Shown here: piece by piece, positions 24,061 through 35,368 of the stretch
Layout: every line of letters begins with the position of its first letter
Position numbering within the stretch: the first letter of the stretch is position 1
Assembly: GCA_963678675.1 (NCBI GenBank)
Contig: OY783193.1
Coordinates: forward strand, 5,153,501 to 5,217,500
Length of the DNA: 64,000 bases
From: Xiphydria camelus
Lineage: Eukaryota > Arthropoda > Insecta > Hymenoptera > Xiphydriidae
Reading direction: 5' to 3'
Position numbers and translations under genes: made by a program
The notes under the pieces: model-generated
Seen by the model: the letters and a program-made list of their open reading frames with translations, nothing else
What the model was told of the DNA's origin: nothing
Databases searched by the model: none

Positions 24061-24410
24061 GCGCAGTGACGCCGCTTCTCGTTCCTTCCTATTCTTTCTC
24101 CCTCCAACACAGTCACACGATTAGCAGATACGCGGGACCGGCCCGAATTGCCTCGCCAGCACGGAACTCGCCACCACTCCGGACGCACTGTTTAAAAGGC
24201 ACAATCTTTCCCTCCCTCCGCGCACGTTCTTCGCAAGCCGGGGCTCGCCGTGGTAAAAGAAAACGTGGAAAAAACAAATAACCGCGCGGCTCGCAACGTG
24301 CCTAACCTCGCGAGCGGCCGCCGCGGCACTGAGCCTGCGGACACCTGTCGACAGTGGCGAGCGCAGCGACGTCTGGCGAGCATCCCCCTCCCTACACCTG
24401 AGTGAATAGA
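24061..24410. other. CpG-rich block
   Basis: A short CpG-dense block between the Fhos start exon and the AWW-repeat exons. Open frames have no domain. It could be an internal promoter. Confidence 0.35.
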
Positions 24411-24479
24411 CCCACGTACTAGAAAGCACGATTCGAATTTCGAATTACCAATGTTTTCTGTGGTTGATATCGATGGGAC

Positions 24480-24789
24480 AATCCAGATAACACAATTGTT
24501 CGAACGGCGTCTAAAAAAGGTCTGCTTTGCTATACCTTTAAGAACCTACGAAAAGTCAACTTAAAGACAACTTTTCGTACGTTCGCAAATATGTATTTTT
24601 ATAGTCACCGAAAAGACGTCTGTTTTGGGACAGACATACCTGAGTCATCTATAAGACATCTTACTGGCACCGCCAGAGATGTATAAAAGCCGGGACATTA
24701 GATACGATTTGCGGTACAACTGAAAGACATACGTGACTCTTTGTAGACGTCTTTTCGGAAATTTTCTGATGACTCGGTGTTATCTGGGA
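24480..24789. mobile_element. ~310-bp element with CCAGATAACAC ends
   Basis: The left end (A)TCCAGATAACAC and the right end GGTGTTATCTGGGA are inverted repeats. The interior carries repeated motifs around AAAAGACGTCT/AGACGTCTTTTC and AAGACAACTTTTCGTACG. It has no coding capacity. Confidence 0.65.
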
Positions 24790-26098
24790 GAGGGTGAATG
24801 CCGTGAAATGTGGCTGACGATGAGGGGAAATCGTACCAGGGAAGTCTCTTAGGAGAAAGGACGTCCGCTTTGAAAAATATACGGAGTCGTGCACGAACGA
24901 ATTTGCTATTGATGCAAATACCTAAAAGGAATTCTTCGTGGCGGAAACGAGACATACTTTAGGGCTCTCTATTGTGTATTTACTTTCCTTTCGATTGCCT
25001 GCTAAATGATAAGATCTAGCTGATTCAATTGACATCGAAACTCTTTCGTGCTCCGAAATAGCAAGAAAACCTTATCGGTTGTTTTTTTGTTTTTCTAACG
25101 ACCCTTAAGACTGCAGTTATAGCTCCTATAATTTTCCGTTTGTATCAAATGTTCCAGAATTAGCACTGAATTAAGGTGGCTTATCTTAGTATAGGGGTGG
25201 CAACGCGTCAATCTCAGCAGTCCTGAAGGACCTCGACTCTTGGCCAATTATTTTCGTTACTACTTTAGGGAAAAATTTTGCGGACAAAACTTGATATTAA
25301 GGGAAATATAGAATGTATGCAATAAATTATTGATAATACGCGTTGTTTACGAGGTATGAAGATAATCTTCAGTTTTTTAAATGGAAATCGATATATCATT
25401 CTCACAAAAGTTGTAGAGCACATCGGGATTAATACAAAAGATATGAGATAAATTACCCGTCCGTTGAATCGTTCGTGAGATATTGCCACTCAAAGTGCAA
25501 GAGTAATCCGCGCAACAGCTCCATTTTATAATGGGAATTTAGTCGCGCGTAGAGCGTAATGATTTCAATGGCAATATTTCATAAATGGGTCAATTTACGA
25601 GCATATCGACATACATATATACTTTTCATCAGTTTCAATAAGCTCTATAACTTTTACAAAAATGAAAATATCAAGTTCCATTTAAAAAAGTGAAAGTTAT
25701 CATCATATCTCGTAAATAACATATATCGTAAAAAATCTATCGCATGTATTGTATCAAAATAAACAACTTTCGTTCGAAATAATTTTTCTTTCGATGATAA
25801 TTAATAGAATTAAATGGAATGATGGATTTTCAAGAACTTAACTGCCACGTTATTTGCTCCATATTTAGCGCTGTTAATAAAAAAAATAATCTTTTCAATA
25901 TAGAATTCTAAAAAACCTCAGAAAATTAAAAAATATTCTTTTAAACGTTTTGCTCCTTTATGCCTTTACTTATCATATCAACAAGATAATGTCAATCGTG
26001 TGTATGAATTAAATGAATTGAATTAGACTATATTACGTGCAACAGACTCCAATTATTTTGTTATCTAGAAAAGCACACGAATAAATATAATTACTCAC
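24790..26098. other. non-coding, probable intron
   Basis: Mostly AT-rich. It contains no minus-strand AATAAA within several hundred bases below the TAG at 26,198, which argues against that stop being the main 3' end of the gene above it. Confidence 0.4.
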
Positions 26099-26135
26099 CG
26101 GAATGTAGCCATCAGGTTGAGGCCTGTCGTTGTCC
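26099..26135 (-). CDS. AWW-repeat gene, 37-nt exon
   Basis: Acceptor TTTTTCCAG precedes GGACAACGACAGG; donor is ATTCCG-GTGAGT. With one base completing Met, it encodes DNDRPQPDGYIP and leaves in phase 0. The strong donor means at least one further exon to the left. Confidence 0.65.
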
Positions 26136-29100
26136 CTGGAAAAATAAAATGTCTTCTTAGAGTTGAATCGTCTCGATTCGAAAGACGCGGAGAGCTACTA
26201 AATATATGTGATCTTGACGCACATCTGTCTCCGTTGAATGACAGGAGTCTGAGGCGTGCTGTCGTGAATGATGACTTGGGTCGGGTCTATTTCCTCGCAT
26301 TCGAAACTCTCCTCCGATGACTCTGAAAAAGAATCGATAAGACGATCCTCATTGTGCGTTACCTCGATATTCGCTCGTAGCAGCTATTTAGCCGGCTTGG
26401 AACTTCATTTTATTCAACTTAAAAATAAATATCCGTTCCACGTCAGAGATGATCTTTTTACGACCTCTCAATAATCCGCGCAAAGCCCCACGTCAATGAA
26501 TATAATATTATAAGAACATAACCGGAGCACTCAGTAGGTACGCATTAATCTGGTCAGCAGCTTAAAATATTTCGAATATAGTAGTCGAAATTGTAGCTCG
26601 ACTTTACTTGCAACAATATACAGTGGATCACTTGATATTACGCACATATTGAAATTTGTGTCTAGTTAATAAATATTTATTACTCGATAATATTTTTTTT
26701 TCTCCAGGTATCCATTTCTTTCGACTTTGTAAAATATTCTATTTTGGTTGAAAATTATGATTATATATCTCTATCGTATTTTGTCATATCCGTATTAATT
26801 TTAGAAGGGTCTATTGCATTTTTCTATTTATACTTTCTGATTCAAAATTAATCGATTTTTAATGGATGTCGACAAATTTCATACTTTGGAGTTCTATTAA
26901 TAACGAGTATTATCATTAATCCTACTGTATTTAATGAACTCGTACCACATTGATGGCTGTAATATATTTCTACGCATCTGTATTTTCCAATTCAAATAAA
27001 TGAATTCTTAATGAATTTTAAAAATCTTTATTTTTTGAGTGCTATTAAAAACTTTTTCGGTTATTCCAATCGTACGTATTTTAATGAAATCATCTTCTTT
27101 CCTACTAAAATTCGTTCCTATATCAATTCTTTTCGATGAGAATGAACTGGCCTGAATACTTGCGATATTTTATTTCATTGGTACTCTTACCTTTTTCCAG
27201 ATCCTAATATATTACTTTGCATAGTACTGTCTCACGTTATATAACGAATTAAAATTTTTGCTGTATGTGTTTTTACCTTCTTTATTGAGATATTCCTGCC
27301 TTCGGTTGCGAGATGTTATAGAACTGTGCGGTATTTTGACAGTTTCTCCCAGAAGATCGTCGATATCTCTATGATTGCTAATGAAGAGAGGAAGAGTAGA
27401 AGGTCTCTTCCAATGTGGCGATGGTCTGGAGGCTGTTCGTATTACCGGTTGTACATTGTCGTAGGGAGAATCGCGCCCTCCGTAGTTCTCGGGTGGATCG
27501 GGAGGATTTTCCACCTGAAATAATAAGAAAGAGATTGGATCATAATTTTATTATAATTATATTATAATTGTACACAGATATAGTGGCGGCAATAAACTTG
27601 AGGACAGCACTAAATTAGTTCCTATTTTTTAAATCCATAGTCGAACTTGACGAAACTGGATAGAGTTAAAGTTTATCGAAAAATGCGAAATCTCTTTATG
27701 TGGAATTAATTTAACTATTGTTGTGAAGGTAGTAAGTTCGACAATGAATTTAAAAAATGGGACTAATTTAGTTCTGTCCTTAAGTTTGTGGCCGCAACTT
27801 ATATAATATAATACAATTCTATGAATTTAGGTAATATGTAATATTTTTGGAGAAAAGTAAAATATAGTGAAATAGACAATAATCCGTCAACCATGCGTCG
27901 AAATTTAGAAATTTCAGTCCACGTAAGATCTATCAAAAAAAGAAAGCATAAAGCCGCAGAGGAACAAATACTCACCCCTTCAGGACTGGCACGATCGCCT
28001 AGAGGTTCGTCCGGCGGTGGAGGCGGCGGAAATTCAATGGGAAATCGAAAGACGCTCCTCTCGGCTCGCACTTCCGGCTGCAGCGGAGCCATACCACCGA
28101 TGTCGACCCTTTCCAGTGACTCGGACGAATCCGAATTGCTATTGGACGACACCGCTGGTAGCTTCTCCACACCCTCTGGAACATTGGAGCTACTGTCCAT
28201 CCACCAGGCTTTCTCTCCGGATTCGATGTGCCTGATCTTGGCGATGGGCCTGGTGAACTCATAAGTTTCCTGCGCCTTGATCGGTTCCTGAATGACGGGT
28301 GACTGAGGCAACAACTCGTTGCTCTTCGCAACGACGTCGGAATCATCTTTCAGCCACCACGCTTGTTCTCCGGATCGCTGATGGGTTATGCGATGTTTCC
28401 TCTCGGATTTAGCACTGCTCTGCTCGGACCCTTTCTTGGACTGAGCTCGGATCGGCGACGGTTCTTTTTCGACTTCCGCTTGAACGTCGTTATCGTTGGC
28501 ATCCAGCCACCAGGCCCTTTCGCCTGAATCCTGACGCCAGACGTTGAACTTGAACTTCCCTGGTAAAAGAAAAAGACAAAGGATTGAGGAGAGAAATAAA
28601 CAGACTTGTAAACACGTATATCATTTCGCGAACACTTTTGTTTTCACTCACCATCATCCGGCAGAGGGACACTGATGGTAGTGTCCTGACTATGATCATC
28701 GTTAGAAGCTTCGACTACCCTCTCGACACCCTCCGGCACGTTCTCCGAGTTCGGGTCCATCCACCAAGCCCTCTCACCCGACGACTGCTGCCTGATCTTG
28801 CCGTTCTTCTTTTTCTCACTCTTATCCGAATTGGCAAAACTCAAACTCTTGGACAGGCTCTGCGTGATCGACTTGGATAAAGACAACGGTTGCGCCCCGA
28901 TTTTTTTCGCCGATTCCGAGTTATCCGCGTTGACCTCGGACGATCCGGATTTAACGTCGCCGGAATCTTGGTGCTTCGTCTTGAAGAGATTAGTCACCGG
29001 TGCTAATGCCCTCATTAAAAACGATTTAGCCTCCTCGGTCCTGCCTGACCGATCCTGTTTAGACTTTGGACTTGAACACGACGACGGTGGTCGAGGCGGT

Positions 29101-32100
29101 TTGTCCGTGGTCAGGGACAATTCATCGGCCGAGGAGGCAACCATGCTCGTTCGCGAGGACGCCAGGCTGCTCTTGTCGCGTTTATCCGGAAGTGGCGAGC
29201 CCAACAAATGCTTCTTACCGCTCCTGGCCGAGCCAGACCTGCATTTCGGCTCCTTCTCATCGCTGCACGACGAACTCGACGAGCTGCAGGACTCCTCCGC
29301 CTCTTCCGACCCCGAAGTCATCGACGTCGCGGAAGAGACGGGTCGCTCGCGGCGTCTCCTAACCGCGGACGGTGACTTTGACGCGCTTCTGGATCTCGTC
29401 TCCACTCTAGGCATCGAAGGACTCTTCTTCGGGGGCGTCAATGATTTCGTTTTCCCGGCAGACGAGGGTCGCGCGATTCCCGACGGCGATAGCCTGTGTT
29501 TCGAATGAACGGAACCCGAAGGGGACCCTGAAGAGGACCCTGAAGAGGCAACGCGTTGGATCGGTTCGAAGGTCGTATCCGATCGGGAGTCCTGGGAGCT
29601 CGCGGAAGTCCTTCTTCGACTCTTGGCGTGATGCTTCCTCTCGAGCTTCAAGCGAGCCGCCTCGCCACACTCCATGTTGAGCGCCGACTTCCTGAAGTCC
29701 TTGTTCACATATTTGCCCATCGGTAGATTCTTCGACCCCATCCCGGCTTCCACCTTCGGCACGGGCGGTTTCCTTCGCGCGCCACCATCCGGCGACGTTC
29801 CGCGTCGTGGTTTCACTGAGCCGGCCGTCGCGCTGCCGCATTTTCCCGGCGACGGCGGAGGCGTTGTTTTTATTTTGGTACCATGACTAGCAGCCGTCGA
29901 TCCGACGGACGACGATTTTGAATCGCTTGGCACGCCTACGGAACCGTCCGACGAGTCGGCACGGGTCGCTCGTCGCGGTGAGTTCTTGCCGGATTCACTC
30001 CTCGACGCGGAGCCGCTCGACGGGTCTTTCGTGGGGATGGAGGACTCTCTTTTGGAGTCGCGCTTCGCGACGGCATCTCGTTCGCGAGGATCGTCCATCC
30101 TGGAACCAGAGTTGTCGGACTTGGCGATGGAACCTTTCCTTTGTCCGTAAGCACCATCGCGCTTGGGTGATGATCTACACGCGCTCGTCTTCGACTCGCT
30201 CCTCGAGGAAGTGCTGCTCTTCTTCGAAAGTGAAGGTGATTTGCCGCGCTCCGCGTCCACAGTTGCTGCGATCGAGCTTTCTCGACTCTCCGAGGTCTTC
30301 TCGAGCGAAGCGAAGATCGGATCGGTTCGATTCTGATCGGGATTAGGAGCGTCGTTTGTCGATGCTTTGGGGCTAGAATTGCCGTCGTTTCTCAGGTCGG
30401 TTTTCGCGGCAGCATTGCCGTATGAATACCGTTCGCCACCTTGCGTCGGCTTGGCAGATGTTTGAGATGAAGAAGAGTATCCAAATCCTCCTGGTATTCT
30501 GGAGCCGTTCGACGAGCCGCTGCAATTGTACCCCCTCGAAGAATAGCCGCTACCACTGCCAGACAACGGCGTGTACTTATCCAAACACGAAGACCAAGGC
30601 GCGTTGGAGACTTTTCCCCCGCTTCCAAATCTCGAATATCTCGTGGAATCGTCGGTCCTATCGGATTGTATCTCCTTGTCCCTCGTCTCCAGCTTCCTGC
30701 CGCGCGGTCTGCTCACCTCCTTCTGGAGAACGTGAGCAGTGTCAGCTCTTCGGCTACGAACGTACGCCGAAGAGGCAGGTGGCGTCGGTGAAGTTCCTCG
30801 CGTTACCACGGTCAACGTCACTGATGGATTCTTCTCGTCCTCTTCGGCTTCTTCTTCAGCATCTTCTTCAGGGCTTTCCTGTCCATTTTTTGAATTCGCC
30901 CGAGCGCCGGAATCCACCTCGGCGACTCTCCGTCGCGAGTCTTGAGGTGTATCCCTTCCGGTCGACGTCGAGGACGACCTCGCACCTTCGTCATTGTTCC
31001 TCGTTGGCACCGCAATCGAGGTGCGAAATCTGTCAGCACCCGAATAACTGATCGCTGTCGGTACACGGTCAACGCTATTTCGCGAGGAGAGGCCGAATAT
31101 TGAACTTGGCGACGAGCCGTACCTCGTGGAAACTGGCACGGAACTCGCTTCAGATGTGGCTGAAACAATGAGTATCGTGCAGAGGCCCTTTCGTCCTGAA
31201 AGTCCTATTTAGATATGGTCGTTAAATCATAGAAATACGACATTGATATATATTATTTTTAATTGCTTCCAGGGTGATCTGAGATCAGTAAAATGTCAAA
31301 AATGGTAATTACAACACAATTTTTAAACTTTCACGAGACTACGATCAACGTCACTACTGGAATCTTCTCAGCCATTGTCAATGTAGTTATGATAATTACT
31401 ACTTTCGGTTTTCTGATGTTGGATGATGAAGCAAATTGCAACGCTTGCGAAACATTGGCAAATAGGTAAAATTGGACACGGTTACCACTCGGAAACCAAG
31501 AGTAGTAACCGTAATACCCATAACCGGAGTAGTTAGTACTCATAAGCCCACAACCATAATAGCATTTACACTCAGAGAAAAATCTGATTAAAAGAACTAT
31601 AATTTAACCAGAAATCGTGGTCGATTTTGGCGCCAACTACGATTTCATAATTGTTCTAAGCAGTGAGATACTGATTATAGTAACAAAAGATTAAGATTGC
31701 TGCAACCAGGTCAACCTGCAGCATGGTCGATTAATGTTCCCAACCTTTTCTTTATATAGTTAACACTACCATGCAGTAACATTATTGATCTAAGTATTGT
31801 ACTTTCGTGATTAATTTAACTAAGGTGCATGGTTTTCACAATCTACAACCTTATTGTTACTATAGCCGTGCAATAAAAGTTATTTCGATTGCATTCATGG
31901 TCTGTTTAATCGTAAATATGGTACCAGCAATCAGGAAAATTCAATCTTACAATTACGGTAGATTTTACTACCTACTTTTATCTAACAGTCAGTGTATATA
32001 TACTCAATCTCTCCCTGCTCGTCAACTATCACAAAGTGAATATTTTTATGCCTAAATAAAACATATAATATCATGACTCCACTTACTCGAGGAAGTACCA

Positions 32101-33464
32101 CTGCTTCTACCATAAGAAGGAGTCCTGGGGTATATCCTGGTGTAAGAGGAACTCGTTTTACCACTAACGACCTCGGGGCTGGGTTCTCGAGAATTCCTGC
32201 CGGAAGTCATGCGGATACCTCGGTAAGAGACTGGCGGATATTCGTTTCTTTCTTTCTTCTCTCCTCGACGACTATCGCTGCTAGTGCCGATATGCCCTCG
32301 GCTCAAGTTGGAACCGGGATACGTGCTGGAAGCGTATCGAGAGGCGCTTTCAGGTTCTCTGCTCTTTTCCCGCGAGTTTCCACGAGTGTATTTATCCAGC
32401 ACAGAGGTCGTCCGCTCGGAGGACTTGCTGGAAGGTTCGCGATAGGAATATTTATCCAGCAGACTGGATCTGCTTGTGGACAGTGGACTCTTCGACCTGG
32501 AATCCTCCAGTGAGCTCCTTCCGGCGAACAGTCTGTTCTTGTCGGAATCTCTGGCACCTGGAAGAAGACGGGACAATGATGCATATAGAAATTGGGTTGG
32601 AAGATGAGAAAAGATACCGAAATTCGAGTCTACTTGACCGTTTCATTTTCGTTTGCTGTTAAATATGTATATGGATTACAAATTAAAATTAAAAATATGA
32701 ATACTTTTTTACGTTAAGGGCGAATCTGACGAACGTTATTCATGTGGCTATTATTTAAAAATCGGTTGGGTCCATTTGACTCATGTGTGACCATCGCGGA
32801 ACTGTATATGAATGTGTGACCACGGAGGGTTAATAATCATTCCGAGATATTCTAGACACCGAAAATTTTATAAAACGTAAAATTATAATGCCCGGTTTGA
32901 AATAATGACTTATTTTGTCACGTTGAATTTATAGACCACTTCTTATGTGTGTATCCTATGTCTATAAAATCATGTCTAAAATAGATACAATTTTTTATAT
33001 AAAAAAATTTCTCATATAATAAAATAAAATTATTTTCAAAGCCAACCAACTTACTGGAATATTTGTAAGGAGCTTTGTCCTCTGCTTTGTCCCTTTCCCT
33101 GTTAATGAAAGCTGTTCCGTAGCTCGAAGTTGTTTTCTCTTTGGTGGCGAGTCGACTCGGAGTTGAGCCGATGCTCGAGTAAGTATTCCTGTAGCTCGGC
33201 ATGCTAGTTCCGGTCGACATGCATCTTCCGTAGCTGCCGACGCCAAATTCCGTACTGGATTTGGATCTATAGCCCGTCGGTTCGTTCTGCGAAGGATAAC
33301 GGTAACTTGTAACGGTTTCGGTTAACTGATGGAAAATGGAAAATGCACTATTAAATAAATTCATTATTTTATTTAATTCGTAGAAAAGACTCGAATACCT
33401 TTGTGGAAGAATCTGATTTGATGGAACTATACGAACTGTCCCGTTCCCGTTTGCTCCACGGAAC
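26099..33464 (-). CDS. large Ser-rich protein with four SGE-x-AWW repeats (start not seen)
   Basis: Eight exons join in one frame: 33,464-33,399; 33,325-33,055; 32,557-32,087; 31,159-28,652; 28,559-27,976; 27,514-27,277; 26,322-26,223; 26,135-26,099. Together they give 4,275 nt, 1,425 codons without a stop, each junction GT-AG. I do not recognise the protein. It is Ser/Arg/Lys-rich and probably mostly disordered. Three LDKY motifs lie in its first half. Four modules of the form [KR]-I-x-x-x-x-SGE-x-AWW-[ML] follow (near 28,790, 28,530, 28,380 and 28,230), two of them continuing N-VPEGVE. An EFPPPPPP motif lies near 28,035, an EVH1-ligand pattern. The start codon and upstream exons are not identified. 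Either it ends at an in-frame TAG at 26,198 if exon 26,322 reads through, or it continues via the 37-nt exon. That exon's phase-0 donor would fit the exon after the Fhos start, so it may be a long alternative N-terminus of Fhos. Confidence 0.82.
26198..26322 (-). CDS. AWW-repeat gene, exon 7 with alternative end
   Basis: Acceptor CTTTTTCAG precedes AGTCATCGGAGG. It encodes an acidic segment, ESSEESFECEEIDPTQVIIH, then DSTPQTPVIQRRQM. Reading on gives CVKITYI and TAG at 26,198. Alternatively a GTGCGT donor at 26,222 ends the exon at 26,223 in the phase needed by the 37-nt exon below. The lack of a nearby poly(A) signal favours splicing. Confidence 0.7.
27277..27514 (-). CDS. AWW-repeat gene, exon 6 of those visible
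   Basis: Acceptor TTATTTCAG precedes GTGGAAAATCC; donor is AAAGAAG-GTAAAA. It encodes about 79 residues, VENPPDPPENYGGRDSPYDN onward, with a basic C-terminal end (SRNRRQEYLNKE). YDNV and ENYGG tyrosines might be phosphorylation sites; that is speculation. Confidence 0.85.
27976..28559 (-). CDS. AWW-repeat gene, exon with three AWW modules
   Basis: Acceptor TTTTACCAG precedes GGAAGTTCAAG; donor is GAAGGG-GTGAGT. It is open for 194 codons. It holds SGERAWWLD, SGEQAWWLK and SGEKAWWMD about 50 residues apart, then a proline run in FPIEFPPPPPPDEPLGD. It leaves in phase 0. Confidence 0.9.
28652..31159 (-). CDS. AWW-repeat gene, 2.5-kb main exon
   Basis: The exon is 2,508 nt and open throughout. 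Acceptor is TTTCAG before CCACATCTGAAG; donor is GATGATG-GTGAGT. It encodes about 836 residues. An acidic patch (EEDAEEEAEEDEK) comes early, then SSCLDKYTPL, then long Ser/Lys/Arg-rich disordered sequence. Near the end is the first SGERAWWMD module, continuing PNSENVPEGVERV. Such a long open frame in AT-balanced sequence with clean splice sites is strong evidence of coding. Confidence 0.92.
31569..31640. repeat. solo MITE terminus in an intron
   Basis: CACTCAGAGAAAAATCTGAT resembles the CACYGAGA terminus shared by other elements here. I could not define the other end. Confidence 0.35.
32087..32557 (-). CDS. AWW-repeat gene, exon with two LDKY motifs
   Basis: Acceptor CTTCCAG precedes GTGCCAGAGATTCC; donor is CCTCGA-GTAAGT. 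The 157-residue product includes SSLLDKYSYRE and TSVLDKYTRGN and is rich in Ser, Arg and Tyr. Its frame follows exactly from the previous exon. Confidence 0.85.
33055..33325 (-). CDS. AWW-repeat gene, exon 2 of those visible
   Basis: Acceptor CATCAG precedes TTAACCGAAACC; donor is TTCCA-GTAAGT. It encodes about 90 residues, Tyr/Ser/Thr-rich, from LTETVTSYRYPSQ to APYKYSS. It enters in phase 0 and leaves one base for the next exon. Confidence 0.8.
33399..33464 (-). CDS. AWW-repeat gene, most upstream visible exon
   Basis: Acceptor TTTTTAG precedes GTTCCGTGGAGC; donor is AAAG-GTATTC. The exon is 66 nt in phase 0 and encodes VPWSKRERDSSYSSIKSDSS plus two more residues (Thr-Lys). There is no ATG, so at least one upstream exon is missing from this annotation. 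Confidence 0.7.
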
Positions 33465-34339
33465 CTAAAAACCGAAAATAATTATCAAAATTGTGCGTTG
33501 ATCAAATTTATGAAATTATGATTTTAAGGGAGCATATATGTACATACATCCAGGTTACATTATCGTGATTCAATTGGAATTGCATGAAAATTCATATGGA
33601 ACCATTTTCGGGCTGGCTGCATACGAATCCGTAAATACAATTCCGAAAAGTAATATGACGAAATCGATATAGCACACTGATACGTGAAAATAATATCCGA
33701 TTTATATCATTAATTGGTATATAATTGCTATAACATTTCAGCGTAACTATATTTGCTCTTTAAGTACGACTGCAGATAAAGATAATAATCCGTTCGATTA
33801 ACATAACTTTGGCGCGATGCCCCGTGACCAATTTAGACCTCACAACCCGCCCGGGAGTAATAACCTTTCTATTTCTTCGCGCACATATTAGATGGTGGAT
33901 ATAAAAATCTGCTTTCATCGTCGCGAATCCCCTGTAAAAAATATAGGGTGTTTAACAAGAAACTAGAAGGGCGAGTATCCACGAATGTGAGCCATGATAT
34001 GCAGGAAAATATTCATTTTTAGAAGGATTGGCTTCGTCTGAGAACTTCGATGATCAACCAAGTTTACAAGAAAGAGAAGCAACGTGAAAAGGAGAGGAAA
34101 AGAAGAGCGGAAACGTCAATATTTAACATTTAAAGGCAGCGTCATTGAAGGATTGCATTCTCGTTTATTTATCATCGAGGCATTTATAATTAAAAACCAT
34201 ACCTTACGCTCAGTTTTCAGGGTGCCCTTTAATTAAAACAAAATTGCTCTCTAATTTAGATTTCGCTAAACTCGGAGAAATCCAACGGCAAACATTTAGG
34301 GCGCTACTTATCACCATTCCGCGCCTATTAAATGCTGAA

Positions 34340-34560
34340 GTTCCTCCTCCCTTCCCCCCTCTCTGTCTCTCTTTCTCTTTCTCGCCTTCTCTCCCTCTCA
34401 CTTCCTCTATCTCCATCTCCGTCTTCTCATTCATCCCCGCTTCTATCCCACAATCTCTTCCACCGCATCTCTTTCTCTCGCTCTCCCTCTATTCCTCTAT
34501 CAACCCCTCATCTCTCTCATTCTATCTTTCTCTTTCAACCTCTCTTCGACACGGAAATGC
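34340..34560. repeat. CT-rich low-complexity tract
   Basis: Imperfect runs of CTCT, CTTT and CCCTC over about 220 bp. Open frames through it are Ser/Leu/Pro-rich by composition. Confidence 0.75.
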
Positions 34561-35318
34561 TCACACGTCGAAATCGAAAACGATTTTCTGCCTCGATTTC
34601 CCTCGCCAATAACGTCCTTCGTTTTCCGCTTCCACACCCCTCCTCTTCGGAATCAACGCACGACGAGAGGGTTTCCTAATACGGCATGACGCCGCATCAT
34701 TTTTCTCCTCAGGTCTTTCGCACCATTGGGATCCACGGAAGCAGGTTCCACGAAAGCGAAGGAGGAGGGTGTCGAGAAAAAAGAGGCTATAGCACACTTC
34801 CCCACCCGTCAAACTTCCCTCAAAATTATGAAATACCGATCAGACCGAAATCGCGAAGCTCTTCATTCTCGTGGCCCCTTCGCGTGCCTTTGACATGAAT
34901 ATGTACGTCGTATCGAGTGAAGCTTTCAGAAGTTCTCTCTCGCAATGCGTTGTTCCTTACGGGACGAGAAGACGTCACTATCCCGGGAACATCATGCGCG
35001 AGAGAATCGATCGATTCCCCGGCTTTGCGGTTTATCGAAGGTGCCTAGCTGTGTGTATGTGGGGTGTGACCATCGCAGAGTTGTTGAAACTATAAATGGC
35101 TATCACCATGGCGCGAAATTGCATTTGCTTCGTCGCAGCTGCTGCAGCTGCCGCGACGAGGCAACTGCAAGACTCGACAGTCGAGGTACTGTGATTTTCT
35201 GCGGATGTAATTCTAGAAACTTCTTGATGATCTTTCGCATAGAGTTTCCTGTTTCAATTCTGTAGGTCAAAGTTCTGTACCTCAACATCGATGTAGGTCA
35301 AAAGTTCATAAATAATGT

Positions 35319-35368
35319 GATAATAGTTATTGAAGTTTCTTTCTTGGCGAGTAAGTTTAGCCTCACAC
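35319..35368 (+). repeat. 50-bp dispersed repeat, copy 1
   Basis: GATAATAGTTATTGAAGTTT followed by CTTTCTTGGCGAGTAAGTTT and AGCCTCACA. It recurs at 45,585-45,632 in the same orientation and at 45,034-45,083 in the opposite orientation, with about 80-90% matching bases by eye. Confidence 0.75.

Noticed and set aside
28798..29508. 236-codon plus-strand frame
   Set aside because: Antisense shadow of the 2.5-kb minus-strand exon, which has matching splice sites and neighbouring exons.
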